DNA of 26,458 nt from Bacillota bacterium (GCA_023434855.1 JAEYSJ010000043.1:1-26458), one strand, 5' to 3'. Positions 15,266 to 23,331 are shown, numbered from the stretch's first letter. Program-made: numbers and translations. The notes: generated from the sequence alone by a model not told the origin.

Positions 15266-16363
15266 TTAGCCATTTTTGCGCTGGAACTCGAGCATAAAAT
15301 CTTTAAGTGCCTTACAGCCTGCCAACGTCATGGCGTTGTAAATTGATGCTCTCAGGCCGCCTACTGAGCGGTGTCCTTTCAGGCCTTCCATTCCGGCTTT
15401 AGTAGCTTCGGTTACAAAGGTTTTCTCCAAATCCTCATTAGGCAGGCGGAAGGTGACATTCATTAATGAACGGCTGTCTTTGTCAGCATGGCCGCGGTAA
15501 AAACTGCCGCTGTTATCAATAGTATCATAGATCAGGGAAGCTTTCTCAACGTTGCGTTTTTCCATACCTGCCGAACCACCATTATCCTTGATCCAGCGAA
15601 GCACCAGGTTGACCATATAAACCGAAAATGTCGGAGGTGTATTGTATAATGAGTCATTGGCGGCGTGGGTGTGGTAGCGCAGCATGGTAGGTATATGCTG
15701 CGGATTGCTTTCAGCAAGGTCTTTGCGGATAACAACAACGGTCACACCGGCAGGGCCGAGATTTTTCTGCGCTCCAGCGTAGATTAGGGCAAACTTGGAG
15801 GCATCAAACGGCTTGCACAATATGTCTGAGGACATGTCGGCAAATAAGGGGATATCGCCAAAAGATGGGAAATTGGCCCACTGCGTGCCAAAAATAGTAT
15901 TGTTGGAGGTGAGATGTATATATGCCGGATTAGCACTAAGGTGAATTTCCTCTACTGACGGAATGCGTTTGTAGTTGCCTTCGGCAGTCGTGGCGGCGAT
16001 ATGAGTTTCGCCGCCGAGAATTTTTGCTTCTTTAAGGGCTTTTTCCGACCATGATCCTGTCAGGATATAGTCGGCTGTGCGGCCCGGAGATAGAAAGTTC
16101 ATGGGAATCATGGCGAACTGCGTGCTGGCACCCCCCTGGAGAAACAGCACGCGGTAATCGTCACCAAGGTTTAACAGCTCTTTCATGTTGTTCTCAGCTT
16201 CAGCGTTGACTGCCTCATAGGCTTTGGAACGGTGGCTGATTTCCAAGATGGACATTCCGGTATTATTAAAATTTAGTAGTTCAGCTTGCGCAGCCTGCAG
16301 CACTTCCAGTGGCAGTGTGGCAGGGCCGGCGCTAAAATTGAAAATGCGCTTGGTCACAGGCAT
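15266..16363 (-). CDS. serC: Phosphoserine aminotransferase
   Basis: This 365-residue PLP enzyme interconverts 3-phosphohydroxypyruvate and O-phosphoserine in serine synthesis, and can also serve vitamin B6 synthesis. The family opening IFNFSAGPATLPLEVL is present. PLP-binding positions include GGAS (77-80) and the Schiff-base lysine K200 in YAGAQKNLGPAG, and the C-terminal GHRSVGGLRASIYNA is typical. The start is uncertain by two codons: ATG at 16363 lies close to GGGGGG, while a GTG at 16357 gives better spacing and the usual MTKR opening. serA is not next to it. On the other strand, 263 bases upstream, begins the DUF1015 and LarA-like gene pair, so the two transcripts share a regulatory region. 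Confidence 0.96.
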   Translation of the reverse strand: MPVTKRIFNFSAGPATLPLEVLQAAQAELLNFNNTGMSILEISHRSKAYEAVNAEAENNMKELLNLGDDYRVLFLQGGASTQFAMIPMNFLSPGRTADYILTGSWSEKALKEAKILGGETHIAATTAEGNYKRIPSVEEIHLSANPAYIHLTSNNTIFGTQWANFPSFGDIPLFADMSSDILCKPFDASKFALIYAGAQKNLGPAGVTVVVIRKDLAESNPQHIPTMLRYHTHAANDSLYNTPPTFSVYMVNLVLRWIKDNGGSAGMEKRNVEKASLIYDTIDNSGSFYRGHADKDSRSLMNVTFRLPNEDLEKTFVTEATKAGMEGLKGHRSVGGLRASIYNAMTLAGCKALKDFMLEFQRKNG

Positions 16364-16484
16364 TACCCCCCAGATATTATTGCAATTGTTAGTTTTTACC
16401 GTTTTTACGATAATTAATTATAAATAATAACACCATCATACGTATTTGTGAAGACAAAAAATATGAAAATATATTTTTTTCTGT

Positions 16485-16519
16485 AAGTCAAGTGTGTTTG
16501 CTCAAAATACACTTGACTT
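16485..16519. promoter_or_regulatory. 11-bp inverted repeat overlapping the DUF1015 promoter, probable operator
   Basis: AAGTCAAGTGT (16485-16495) and its perfect inverse ACACTTGACTT (16509-16519) are separated by 13 bases that hold a further TTT/AAA pair. The right arm covers the whole -35 box (16513-16518). The lack of a T run in either direction argues against a terminator. It sits between divergent serC and the DUF1015 gene. Confidence 0.7.
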
Positions 16520-16541
16520 TGCGAGACGGATAAAATATAAT
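16513..16541 (+). promoter_or_regulatory. Near-consensus sigma-A promoter for the DUF1015 gene
   Basis: TTGACT (16513-16518), a 17-base spacer and a perfect TATAAT (16536-16541). Transcription should begin near 16548. Confidence 0.85.
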
Positions 16542-16556
16542 CAAAAAGAAAATTAG

Positions 16557-16585
16557 TCTCGTCCCAGTTTTGGGGCGGGATTTTT
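16557..16585 (+). terminator. Terminator-like hairpin at the 5' end of the DUF1015 transcript
   Basis: TCTCGTCCCA (16557-16566) pairs with TGGGGCGGGA (16571-16580), giving 10 pairs including two G-T, with a 4-base loop and a TTTTT run. It begins only about 10 bases after the expected transcription start and ends about 40 bases before the start codon, so it would act as an attenuator or as a 5'-stabilising hairpin. Confidence 0.6.
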
Positions 16586-16625
16586 AATTTAGCGATTGTA
16601 CAGCTAAAATGAGGAGGAGTATTCA

Positions 16626-17867
16626 ATGGCTGTTGTTAAGCCTTTCCGTGGTTTGCGACCTGTTCCGGAATTGGCCGCTAAGGTTGCTTCATTGCCCTAT
16701 GATGTGATGGATTCTGATGAAGCAAGGTGTATTACCGAAAAAAATCCGTATAGTTTTTTGCGGGTAACCAAGTCTGAAGTCGATCTTGCCTCCGGCGTGG
16801 ACACTCATTCACCGGAAGTGTATGCCAAGGCTGCAGAAAATCTGCGTAAGTTTATTGAAAATAATACTCTTAAGCAGGATGAAAAAAACTGTTTCTATAT
16901 ATATAAACAACAAATGGGTGAACATATTCAGATTGGTTTAGTAGCCACCGCTTCTGTGGAAGAATATAATGGCAATATTATAAAAAAGCATGAACTGACC
17001 AGGCCGGATAAAGAACAGGACCGGGTGGAGCATATAACCGCCACTCAGGCCCAGACCGGTGCAGTATTTCTTACTTATAAAGCCGACGCCGCAGTTAATT
17101 CCATATTGGCAAGATGTATGCAGCAGGAGCCTGTATATGATTTTATGTCAGAAGATGGCATTATCCATACATTGTATCTGGTGGCCAAAAATGAAGAAAT
17201 TACAGCCATTGAGCAGGTGTTCAACAAAATTGACGTATTATATATCGCCGACGGTCATCACCGTTCCGCTGCCGCCGCCCGGGTATGTGCAGATTACTGC
17301 CAAAATAACCCGGGTCATACCGGCGAAGAAGAGTATAATCGTTTTTTGGCAGTAATCTTTCCACATAATATGATGAAAATTATGGATTATAACCGGGTTG
17401 TAACTGATTTAAACGCGCTTACTGCTGAAAATTTCCTGGAAGCAGTGCAGGTGAATTTCACTATTGAAAAACATTCTGCAGGTGCCTATAAACCGGGACA
17501 GGCTCACACCTTTGGTATGTATCTTAATGGCACCTGGTACAAGCTGACCGCCAAATCCGGTAGTTTCAACGAGCAAAATACGTTGGACAAGCTCGATGTG
17601 AACATTTTGCAAAATAATCTTTTAAAACCCATTTTAGGAATTACCGATCCTCGCACCGACAAAAGAATAAACTTCGTGGGCGGCATCAGGGGTATGCAAG
17701 AATTGGAAAGACTTGTTGATAGCAGCAAATATACTGTTGCGTTTTCCTTGTTTCCTACATCCATTGAAGAACTTATGGACATTGCTGATGCCGGAGAGAT
17801 TATGCCGCCAAAGTCTACCTGGTTTGAGCCTAAGCTCCGGGATGCTATGGTGGTGCATTTGATTTAA
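16626..17867 (+). CDS. DUF1015 family protein with ADGHHR motif
   Basis: This 413-residue protein matches the DUF1015 family in length and motifs. These are the opening FRGLRPVPELAAKVASLPYDV (7-27), KHELTRPDKEQDR (121-133), YIADGHHRSAAAARV (206-220) and the end PPKSTWFEPKLRD (394-406). It has no signal peptide or membrane segment. The family is uncharacterised to my knowledge. The ADGHHR box resembles the nucleotide-binding motif of ParB/sulfiredoxin-fold enzymes, including the archaeal free serine kinase SerK; together with divergent serC this hints at serine or phosphoserine chemistry, but that is inference. AGGAGGAG precedes the ATG. The LarA-like gene follows after 22 bases and is surely co-transcribed. 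Confidence 0.92.
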   Translation: MAVVKPFRGLRPVPELAAKVASLPYDVMDSDEARCITEKNPYSFLRVTKSEVDLASGVDTHSPEVYAKAAENLRKFIENNTLKQDEKNCFYIYKQQMGEHIQIGLVATASVEEYNGNIIKKHELTRPDKEQDRVEHITATQAQTGAVFLTYKADAAVNSILARCMQQEPVYDFMSEDGIIHTLYLVAKNEEITAIEQVFNKIDVLYIADGHHRSAAAARVCADYCQNNPGHTGEEEYNRFLAVIFPHNMMKIMDYNRVVTDLNALTAENFLEAVQVNFTIEKHSAGAYKPGQAHTFGMYLNGTWYKLTAKSGSFNEQNTLDKLDVNILQNNLLKPILGITDPRTDKRINFVGGIRGMQELERLVDSSKYTVAFSLFPTSIEELMDIADAGEIMPPKSTWFEPKLRDAMVVHLI

Positions 17868-17889
17868 GATTGTCCGGGGGTGACATTAA

Positions 17890-19188
17890 TTGTTAAAGGA
17901 ATACGCTTTTGGATTCGGTGACACTGAATTCAGGACTAATTTGCCTCAAGACCGTGTAATCAATGTTGTGGAAGGCAAAGAGTGTAAACCGGTGACTAAT
18001 ATCGAAGCTGCGGTAAAGGAAGCCTTAAACAATCCTATTGATTCGCTGCCGCTTAGGGAGCTCGTTAAAAAAGGTGATAGGGTTACGATTATCGCCAGCG
18101 ATATTACCCGCCGATGGGTACGGTATGATTTATTTTTGCCTGCTTTATTAAATGAATTAAATACCGCCGGTATTCCGGACAAAGACATTACTCTGATAAT
18201 CGGGCTGGGGTCACACCGTTATAATACCGGTAAGGAAAATATAATCAACTTTGGACAGCAGGTGGTGGACCGGGTTTCAATTAAGCAGAGTCATGCTCCG
18301 GTCAAAGAAGATTTCGTATATGTCGGCCGGACTTCCCGCGGACATGATGCTTATATCAATAAACATGTTGCCGGTGCAGACAAAGTCATCCTTACCGGCG
18401 GAATTGTATACCATCTGATGGCCGGCTTCGGCGGTGGGCGAAAATCAATTATGCCTGGCATTTCAGGCTATGCCAGCATTCAGGCTAATCATAGCCTGTG
18501 TCTCCATGAAGAAGTGGGAAAAGGGCTGAGTCCCAATTGTGTTTCCGGCAAGCTGGAAAGCAATGCCATGCATGAAGATATGACGGAAGTGGCCGAAATG
18601 CTAAAACCGGCCTTTTTACTTAATGCCGTATTTACACCTGACGGCAAGTTCGCCCGGTTTGTTGCCGGCCATTGGTATAAAGCCTGGTTGGAAGGGACAA
18701 ATATTGTAAAGGAAATATTCGGTGTTTCGGTTAACGGCAAAGCGGACTTAGTAATAGCCTCGGCCGGCGGTTTTCCGAAAGATATTAATTTGTATCAAGG
18801 CGCAAAAGCGCTGGATAATGCGTATATGGCTGTCAATGATAACGGCGTAGTCATTTTATTGCTGGAATGCCGGGATATTATGGAACCTCCTGATTTCAGT
18901 GCCTGGTTTAAATATGAATCCTTGTATGAGCGTGAACTGGCCTTGCGCAAGGCTTTTACGGTGCCGGGGTTTATTGCATTAATGATTGGTTACAGGGCAA
19001 AGAAGCTGCCACATATTGTGGTTTCACTGCCCAAAAACAAAGAGTTTATTGAGAAAGCCGGCATGATTTTCGCTGCCAGTTTGGAAGAAGCTATGGCCAT
19101 TGCTGAGCAGAAATTAGGCCATACAGATTATAGCATAAATGTAATGGCCCATGCATCGAGTACTGTTCCGCTGGAAAACGGACAATAA
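17890..19188 (+). CDS. LarA-like (nickel-pincer lactate racemase family) protein
   Basis: This 432-residue protein is a homologue of LarA, the lactate racemase that uses a nickel-pincer nucleotide. Residues corresponding to the catalytic and metal-binding set of Lactobacillus LarA are all in register: H109 in GLGSHR, H175 and K185 in VYHLMAGFGGGRKS, H201 in ANH, and Y302 with K306 in LYQGAK. It should therefore be able to hold the cofactor and catalyse a hydride-transfer racemisation or epimerisation. The substrate may well not be lactate, as LarA homologues vary. The cofactor genes larB, larC and larE are not in the window. The TTG start follows GGGGGTG. It is the second gene of the unit with DUF1015 and ends at a large hairpin. 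Confidence 0.9.
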   Translation: MLKEYAFGFGDTEFRTNLPQDRVINVVEGKECKPVTNIEAAVKEALNNPIDSLPLRELVKKGDRVTIIASDITRRWVRYDLFLPALLNELNTAGIPDKDITLIIGLGSHRYNTGKENIINFGQQVVDRVSIKQSHAPVKEDFVYVGRTSRGHDAYINKHVAGADKVILTGGIVYHLMAGFGGGRKSIMPGISGYASIQANHSLCLHEEVGKGLSPNCVSGKLESNAMHEDMTEVAEMLKPAFLLNAVFTPDGKFARFVAGHWYKAWLEGTNIVKEIFGVSVNGKADLVIASAGGFPKDINLYQGAKALDNAYMAVNDNGVVILLLECRDIMEPPDFSAWFKYESLYERELALRKAFTVPGFIALMIGYRAKKLPHIVVSLPKNKEFIEKAGMIFAASLEEAMAIAEQKLGHTDYSINVMAHASSTVPLENGQ

Positions 19189-19258
19189 ATTGTATCGGGG
19201 CGCACAAAAACCAGCCGAAAAGCAGCATTTGTAATTTTAAAAAGTAAAATATAAGATT

Positions 19259-19343
19259 AAAGCGCAAGCTTTTGCACCTGAGAATTAAAATGGACCTCGT
19301 ATCAAGGCCATTTTAAATAGTGCAAGCTTGCGCTTTCTTTTTT
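19259..19343. terminator. Long two-part hairpin terminator between convergent genes
   Basis: The outer stem AAAGCGCAAGCTT...GCAC pairs with GTGCAAGCTTGCGCTTT (ending 19336), with two bulged T residues. An inner stem TTAAAATGG/CCATTTTAA is perfect. A T run follows on the plus strand. It separates the LarA-like gene from the minus-strand zinc-ribbon gene. Confidence 0.85.
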
Positions 19344-19358
19344 GTATGTATTCGGGGA

Positions 19359-19586
19359 CTATTTATTGATTTTCTTGGGCAGCCATTGTTTTTTATCTGT
19401 ATTGCATTCACAGCAGCCGTACAGGTCAGTGATGGTCTTGCCGACATTTTGATAAGCAGTAAGAATATCAGGTGACGGAGTCTGACCACACATACAGCAT
19501 TTAAGAGACTTCGGATTTGTGGCTAAGTCTTCATGCGAAAAATCAAAACTGTGTTGGCAAGTAGGACATTCGAAAGTGAATTTCAT
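19359..19586 (-). CDS. Small zinc-ribbon-like protein
   Basis: This 75-residue protein is cysteine-rich. C7-x-x-C10 (ECPTC) with C30, C31 and C33 (KCCMCG) forms a probable zinc ribbon, and a third cluster C58, C59, C61 (GCCEC) lies near the basic C terminus. No named family is recognised. AAAGGAGATGA lies before the ATG. It is divergent from the aldo/keto reductase, with 118 bases between them, and convergent with the LarA-like gene. Metal binding is likely; DNA, RNA or protein binding are equally possible roles. Confidence 0.75.
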   Translation of the reverse strand: MKFTFECPTCQHSFDFSHEDLATNPKSLKCCMCGQTPSPDILTAYQNVGKTITDLYGCCECNTDKKQWLPKKINK

Positions 19587-19704
19587 AGATAATCATCTCC
19601 TTTTTAGAAATAATACTTTCTTAATATATATTATATATTGTACGAGCAGGATTTACCAGCTTTCAGGGCAAAATATTAATGTACCACAAGGAGGTATTGG
19701 TATA

Positions 19705-20712
19705 ATGGAAAAAAGACGATTGGGCCGCACAGGTTTACATGTGACGGTAATTAGCTTTGGTGCTTTACCGATGCAACGCTGCGGCATGGAGGAAGCAGGA
19801 GAGGTGCTGAATGCCGCACTTGATGCCGGCATAAATTTTGTTGATACGGCCCGGGCATACACCGACAGTGAAGAAAAAATCGGCCGTTACATTTCAGCCC
19901 GAAGGCCGGAATATTATCTGGCTACCAAAAGTATGGCCAGGGACAAAGCCGGCATGGCCAGAGATATTGATATTAGCTTGTCCACTATGCAGACAGATTA
20001 CATCGACTTGTATCAAATACATAATATAAAAGCGCGGCAGGATTTTGGGGCCGTTATGGCCCCCGGCGGTGCTTTGGAGGCATTAAAGGAAGCCCGGGCC
20101 GCAGGCAAAGTTGGCCATATCGGTGTTACCGGGCATAATATTGACTTGCTGGTGGAAGCCGTCAAGACCAATGAATTCAGCACTGTGCAAGTACCGTTTA
20201 ACTGTATTGAAACAGGAGCGCTTACAGAACTTTTCCCGCTGGCAAAATTCCTGGATGTTGGCAGTATTATCATGAAGCCTCTCGGAGGCGGACAAATTCA
20301 GAGCGTTGATTTAGCTCTAAGATTTATTCTGGAGCATGACATTTCCGTAGCTATTCCCGGCATGGATGAAGTCGGCCACATCGCTGCTAATACTGCGCCG
20401 GCAAATAATTTTAAACCATTAACTGTGGAAGAAAGAGCAAAGCTAATGGCGGAAGCCGAAGCTATCGGTCCGAACTTCTGCCGCCGTTGTGGGTACTGTC
20501 TGCCGTGTGCCGCGGGAATTGATATTCCGACTATGTTTATTTTTCACTTACAATACACACGCTATAATATGAAAACAGCTATTCCCGGCAGGTATGCCGA
20601 AATGAAAGTAAAGGCATCCGGCTGTACGGAGTGCGGTCTATGTGAAGAACGCTGTCCCTATAATTTGCCAATCAGGGAAAGACTTAAAAAGGTGGCTGCT
20701 GATTTAGGCTAG
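19705..20712 (+). CDS. Aldo/keto reductase with C-terminal iron-sulfur domain
   Basis: This 335-residue protein is an aldo/keto reductase barrel (residues 1 to about 245) fused to a ferredoxin-like tail. The catalytic tetrad is present as D47 and Y52 (NFVDTARAYTDSEEKIG), K75 (ATKS) and H106 (YQIHN). The tail has cysteines C259, C262, C265, C268 and C307, C310, C313, C317, the second set in the classical CxxCxxCxxxCP spacing, so one or two [4Fe-4S] clusters are expected. Such enzymes are common in strict anaerobes; the natural electron partner and substrate are not established. I chose the ATG at 19705 because AAGGAGG lies just before it. The open frame reaches back to 19519, but that part overlaps the opposite gene and lacks similarity. 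Confidence 0.94.
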   Translation: MEKRRLGRTGLHVTVISFGALPMQRCGMEEAGEVLNAALDAGINFVDTARAYTDSEEKIGRYISARRPEYYLATKSMARDKAGMARDIDISLSTMQTDYIDLYQIHNIKARQDFGAVMAPGGALEALKEARAAGKVGHIGVTGHNIDLLVEAVKTNEFSTVQVPFNCIETGALTELFPLAKFLDVGSIIMKPLGGGQIQSVDLALRFILEHDISVAIPGMDEVGHIAANTAPANNFKPLTVEERAKLMAEAEAIGPNFCRRCGYCLPCAAGIDIPTMFIFHLQYTRYNMKTAIPGRYAEMKVKASGCTECGLCEERCPYNLPIRERLKKVAADLG

Positions 20713-20775
20713 AAGAATTGGCCAGGAGTTTGCTGTTCGTCAATTATCAAATATTATTTCCGGAACAAAGAGCAG

Positions 20776-21087
20776 CTAAACCTTTTGCCTGCGGCTTAAG
20801 GCACTTGATACAATACAGCTATTCTCCCGGGAATTGCTTTCTAACCGGACTGGGATACCACCGATAACCGGTGCCAGTAAATTAAAGATTAGTATACAGG
20901 CTACTCCGGTGACTCCTGCCCCAATCCCGGTAAGCAGTCCGATAAATCCTCCACCCAGCCAGCCGATGCCAGTTCGGTCTAAATAGCCTAGTGTCAGGCC
21001 GATAAAGCCGCCGATGAATGCACCGGCGAGAAACAAATGGCAGAAAACGGGGATATATGACAGGCGAATAATAGTGTAGTTGTACAC
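20776..21087 (-). CDS. Small membrane protein, possibly DUF3566-like
   Basis: This 103-residue protein has two or three hydrophobic segments, rich in glycine (around AGAFIGGFIGLTLGY and GGGFIGLLTGIGAGVTG). It is followed by NLLAPVIGGIPVRLE, a phrase seen at the end of small DUF3566-type membrane proteins. The C-terminal 20 residues are polar. Translation starts at GTG with AAAGGGGTG upstream. Function unknown. It is divergent from the thioredoxin-reductase-like gene, and a family 2 hairpin lies between them. Confidence 0.72.
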   Translation of the reverse strand: MYNYTIIRLSYIPVFCHLFLAGAFIGGFIGLTLGYLDRTGIGWLGGGFIGLLTGIGAGVTGVACILIFNLLAPVIGGIPVRLESNSRENSCIVSSALSRRQKV

Positions 21088-21117
21088 AAGTTTTCACCCC
21101 TTTATAATCCTGCTGAT

Positions 21118-21217
21118 AGAGGCTCATCTGCGTTGTTGCTCCTGCGATCACTCGCTCAACGTACCACAACCGTACGCCCTCGCTCGCGTTCTCGTCGCGC
21201 CTAGCATATGAGCCTCT
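21118..21217. repeat. Family 2 hairpin repeat, copy H1
   Basis: The terminal inverted repeat AGAGGCTCAT (21118-21127) / ATGAGCCTCT (21208-21217) is perfect. The interior shares CATCTGCG, TCAACGTAC....CGTACGCC and GCGCCTAGCAT with copy H2. It occupies the leader region between two divergent genes. Confidence 0.75.
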
Positions 21218-21255
21218 CTCAACAGTATTTGTAAAATCGAAAGGAGGAAAAAATT

Positions 21256-22125
21256 ATGGCAGACAAAAAATTTGACATTGCAGTGGTGGGGGGCGGTCCG
21301 GCCGGCCTTTCTGCAGCTCTTACCGGACGAATCCGCAACAAGGTGATTGGGCTGTTTGAGCATTTGCAACACAGCGAAAAACTGCAAAAGGCGCATGTTG
21401 TAGATAATTACCCTGGCATGCCCCAGGTAACCGGTCAGGGGCTGATGCAGCAATTGGTCAGTCATTGTATGAGCCATAACCCGGTAATGATAAAAGAGAA
21501 AGTGGTGAATATTTTTCCTACTGATGAAGGTTTCACCCTGCTTACTGCCAATGATACTTACGAAGCCCAGGCTGTAATTTTGGCAACAGGTGTGGTCAGT
21601 ACCGTGCTGTTTTCCGGCGAACGGGATTTTCTCGGCAAAGGGGTTAGTTATTGTGCCACTTGTGACGGCATGTTTTACAAGGAAAAGGATGTTGCTGTTA
21701 TTTCATATACGGCAGAAGGAGAGCATGAAGCGAATTATCTGGGAGAAATTTGCCGGAGTGTATACTATCTGCCACAATATAATAGCGAATTAGGAGAAAT
21801 GCGTTCCAGCGTTAAGGTGGTAAAGGCCAAACCGCAGGGAATCAAGGGTGATACTCAGGTGGAAAAATTGGCTACCGACAAAGATGAATTAAAAGTAAAC
21901 GGTGTATTTATCTTACGACAGTCTGATCCGGTGGAAAATGTATTACCAGGTCTGGAGCTTGATGGCGAAGTGATCAAGGTAAAGCGGGACATGTCTACCA
22001 GTATTCCGGGGGTCTTTGCTGCCGGTGATTGTACCGGCAAGCCCTGGCAGATTGCCAAAGCTACAGGGGAAGGTCTTGTTGCCGTCCTAAGTGCTATCGC
22101 TTATTTGGAGCAGAGAGTAAAATAG
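21256..22125 (+). CDS. Thioredoxin-reductase-like flavoprotein lacking the usual NAD(P)H motif
   Basis: This 289-residue protein has the FAD-binding GGGPAG (12-17), ATG (111-113), the redox-active C133-A-T-C136 in SYCATCDGMF, and the C-terminal FAD segment GVFAAGDCTGKPWQIAKATGEG (252-273), so it is of the thioredoxin reductase type. Where bacterial TrxB has GxGxSA for NADPH binding, this protein reads VAVISYTAEGEHEANYL (146-162), and the usual HRR motif is absent. The length is about 20 residues shorter than TrxB. This recalls ferredoxin-dependent flavin thioredoxin reductases of clostridia, so electrons may come from ferredoxin; that is inference. AAAGGAGG precedes the ATG. The gene overlaps the convergent membrane-protein gene by 25 bases. 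Confidence 0.9.
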   Translation: MADKKFDIAVVGGGPAGLSAALTGRIRNKVIGLFEHLQHSEKLQKAHVVDNYPGMPQVTGQGLMQQLVSHCMSHNPVMIKEKVVNIFPTDEGFTLLTANDTYEAQAVILATGVVSTVLFSGERDFLGKGVSYCATCDGMFYKEKDVAVISYTAEGEHEANYLGEICRSVYYLPQYNSELGEMRSSVKVVKAKPQGIKGDTQVEKLATDKDELKVNGVFILRQSDPVENVLPGLELDGEVIKVKRDMSTSIPGVFAAGDCTGKPWQIAKATGEGLVAVLSAIAYLEQRVK

Positions 22126-23156
22126 ATGAGCCGCAGGGTAAACAACAAGGTGGCGTAGCCGAAGATGGGGAAGATGGTGGCAATTAAGTTGGCAAACCCT
22201 ATTTGACTGCACAATAGGCTTAAACCGGTAATAATAAAAATACAGACACCAAAACGTATTCCTGTAGTTGAATGAAGTTTGGCGGAACAGCCGTATAGGC
22301 TGGCTGAGGCCGTAGTAAACATCGCTGTCAGGAACATGCAAGCATAGGCTATGAGATTAAACGGGTGCTGGATACTGGCGATGTAAAGCATGGGAATCTC
22401 ATATTCCAGTACCGACGGATAGTGAACCATTATTACCATCGTGACCAAGGAAGCCAAGGCAGCAAGCGTTATCCCACCGGCGATGCTGCCTAGCATCCGG
22501 GCCTTTTTGCCGGTAATGCAAGCACCCAGGGGGGCCAGTACTGTTGCTCCCATTACCAGGTTATAAGATACGTATAACAGGCTGGCCAGCAGCCAGTGGG
22601 GAGCGGGGCGCTGAGTTTCATGTGCCGCAATTAATGAAAAGTCCAGGTTTAATCCATGGTATATTAGGGAATAAAGACTGACTACAATAGTAGTCATCGC
22701 TAAAAGCGGTGTCAGGATGATGTTGACTGATGCAATGCCTTTTACACCATGACAGGTAGTAAGGATAATAATAGATGCCATTACCGCCAGTCCTAAATTA
22801 TATGGCAGCTCAAAGTTATCCCGGCACATTGTGCCTGCGCCTGCCAGCATTACAGTGAGAATGCTGAACAAGAAAATGGCAATAATGATATCAAGAAACA
22901 GGCCGACTCTTGGTCCGCATAAATAATAAAGCAATTGGTGATAACCGGTAGCTTTCAGACGGTTGCCAAGTTCCAATATATGTCCACCCAGCCAGGCAAA
23001 CAGACAGCCTGCGACAATAATGCCAGCCAGGCCAAGACTACCATATACAACAAAGAACTGCATTAATTCCTGGCCTGATGCGAAGCCGGCGCCAATTATG
23101 GTACCGGCATAGGTCGCCGCAACTTTCAGAATGTCAAACACTGTCCGCAGCGTCAT
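22101..23156 (-). CDS. YkvI-family membrane protein (predicted transporter)
   Basis: This 351-residue protein has about ten hydrophobic segments. It opens with AATYAGTIIGAGFASGQE (13-30), the glycine-rich broken first helix shared by the YkvI family and other amino acid/cation symporters of the APC type. Substrate unknown. AAGGGGTG lies before the ATG. Its 3' end overlaps the last 25 bases of the convergent flavoprotein gene, so both transcripts must run into each other without a separate terminator between them. Confidence 0.87.
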   Translation of the reverse strand: MTLRTVFDILKVAATYAGTIIGAGFASGQELMQFFVVYGSLGLAGIIVAGCLFAWLGGHILELGNRLKATGYHQLLYYLCGPRVGLFLDIIIAIFLFSILTVMLAGAGTMCRDNFELPYNLGLAVMASIIILTTCHGVKGIASVNIILTPLLAMTTIVVSLYSLIYHGLNLDFSLIAAHETQRPAPHWLLASLLYVSYNLVMGATVLAPLGACITGKKARMLGSIAGGITLAALASLVTMVIMVHYPSVLEYEIPMLYIASIQHPFNLIAYACMFLTAMFTTASASLYGCSAKLHSTTGIRFGVCIFIITGLSLLCSQIGFANLIATIFPIFGYATLLFTLRLIYFTLCSK

Positions 23157-23331
23157 GACATCACCCCTTACTATTGTATATGACCGAACAGTTCAATCCT
23201 GACGTGGATATATATGGAAATAATTTATTGAGCGGTCATCTTTACATGCATTGCTGTATAATGTAAAATATAAAAGAACAAAATAACTATTAATCCAATT
23301 ATATGCGGAAATGCCCGTTATATGGGAATAT

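Noticed and set aside
16485..16519. Transcription terminator between serC and the DUF1015 gene
   Set aside because: Neither strand has a T run after the stem, no gene ends there, and one arm covers a -35 box; an operator is the better reading.
19519..19704. 62-codon N-terminal extension of the aldo/keto reductase
   Set aside because: It overlaps the start of the opposite zinc-ribbon gene, has no similarity to the family, and a strong AAGGAGG lies directly before the internal ATG at 19705.
21256..22125. Ordinary NADPH-dependent trxB
   Set aside because: The NADPH-binding GxGxSA and HRR motifs are missing, so the symbol trxB was not given.
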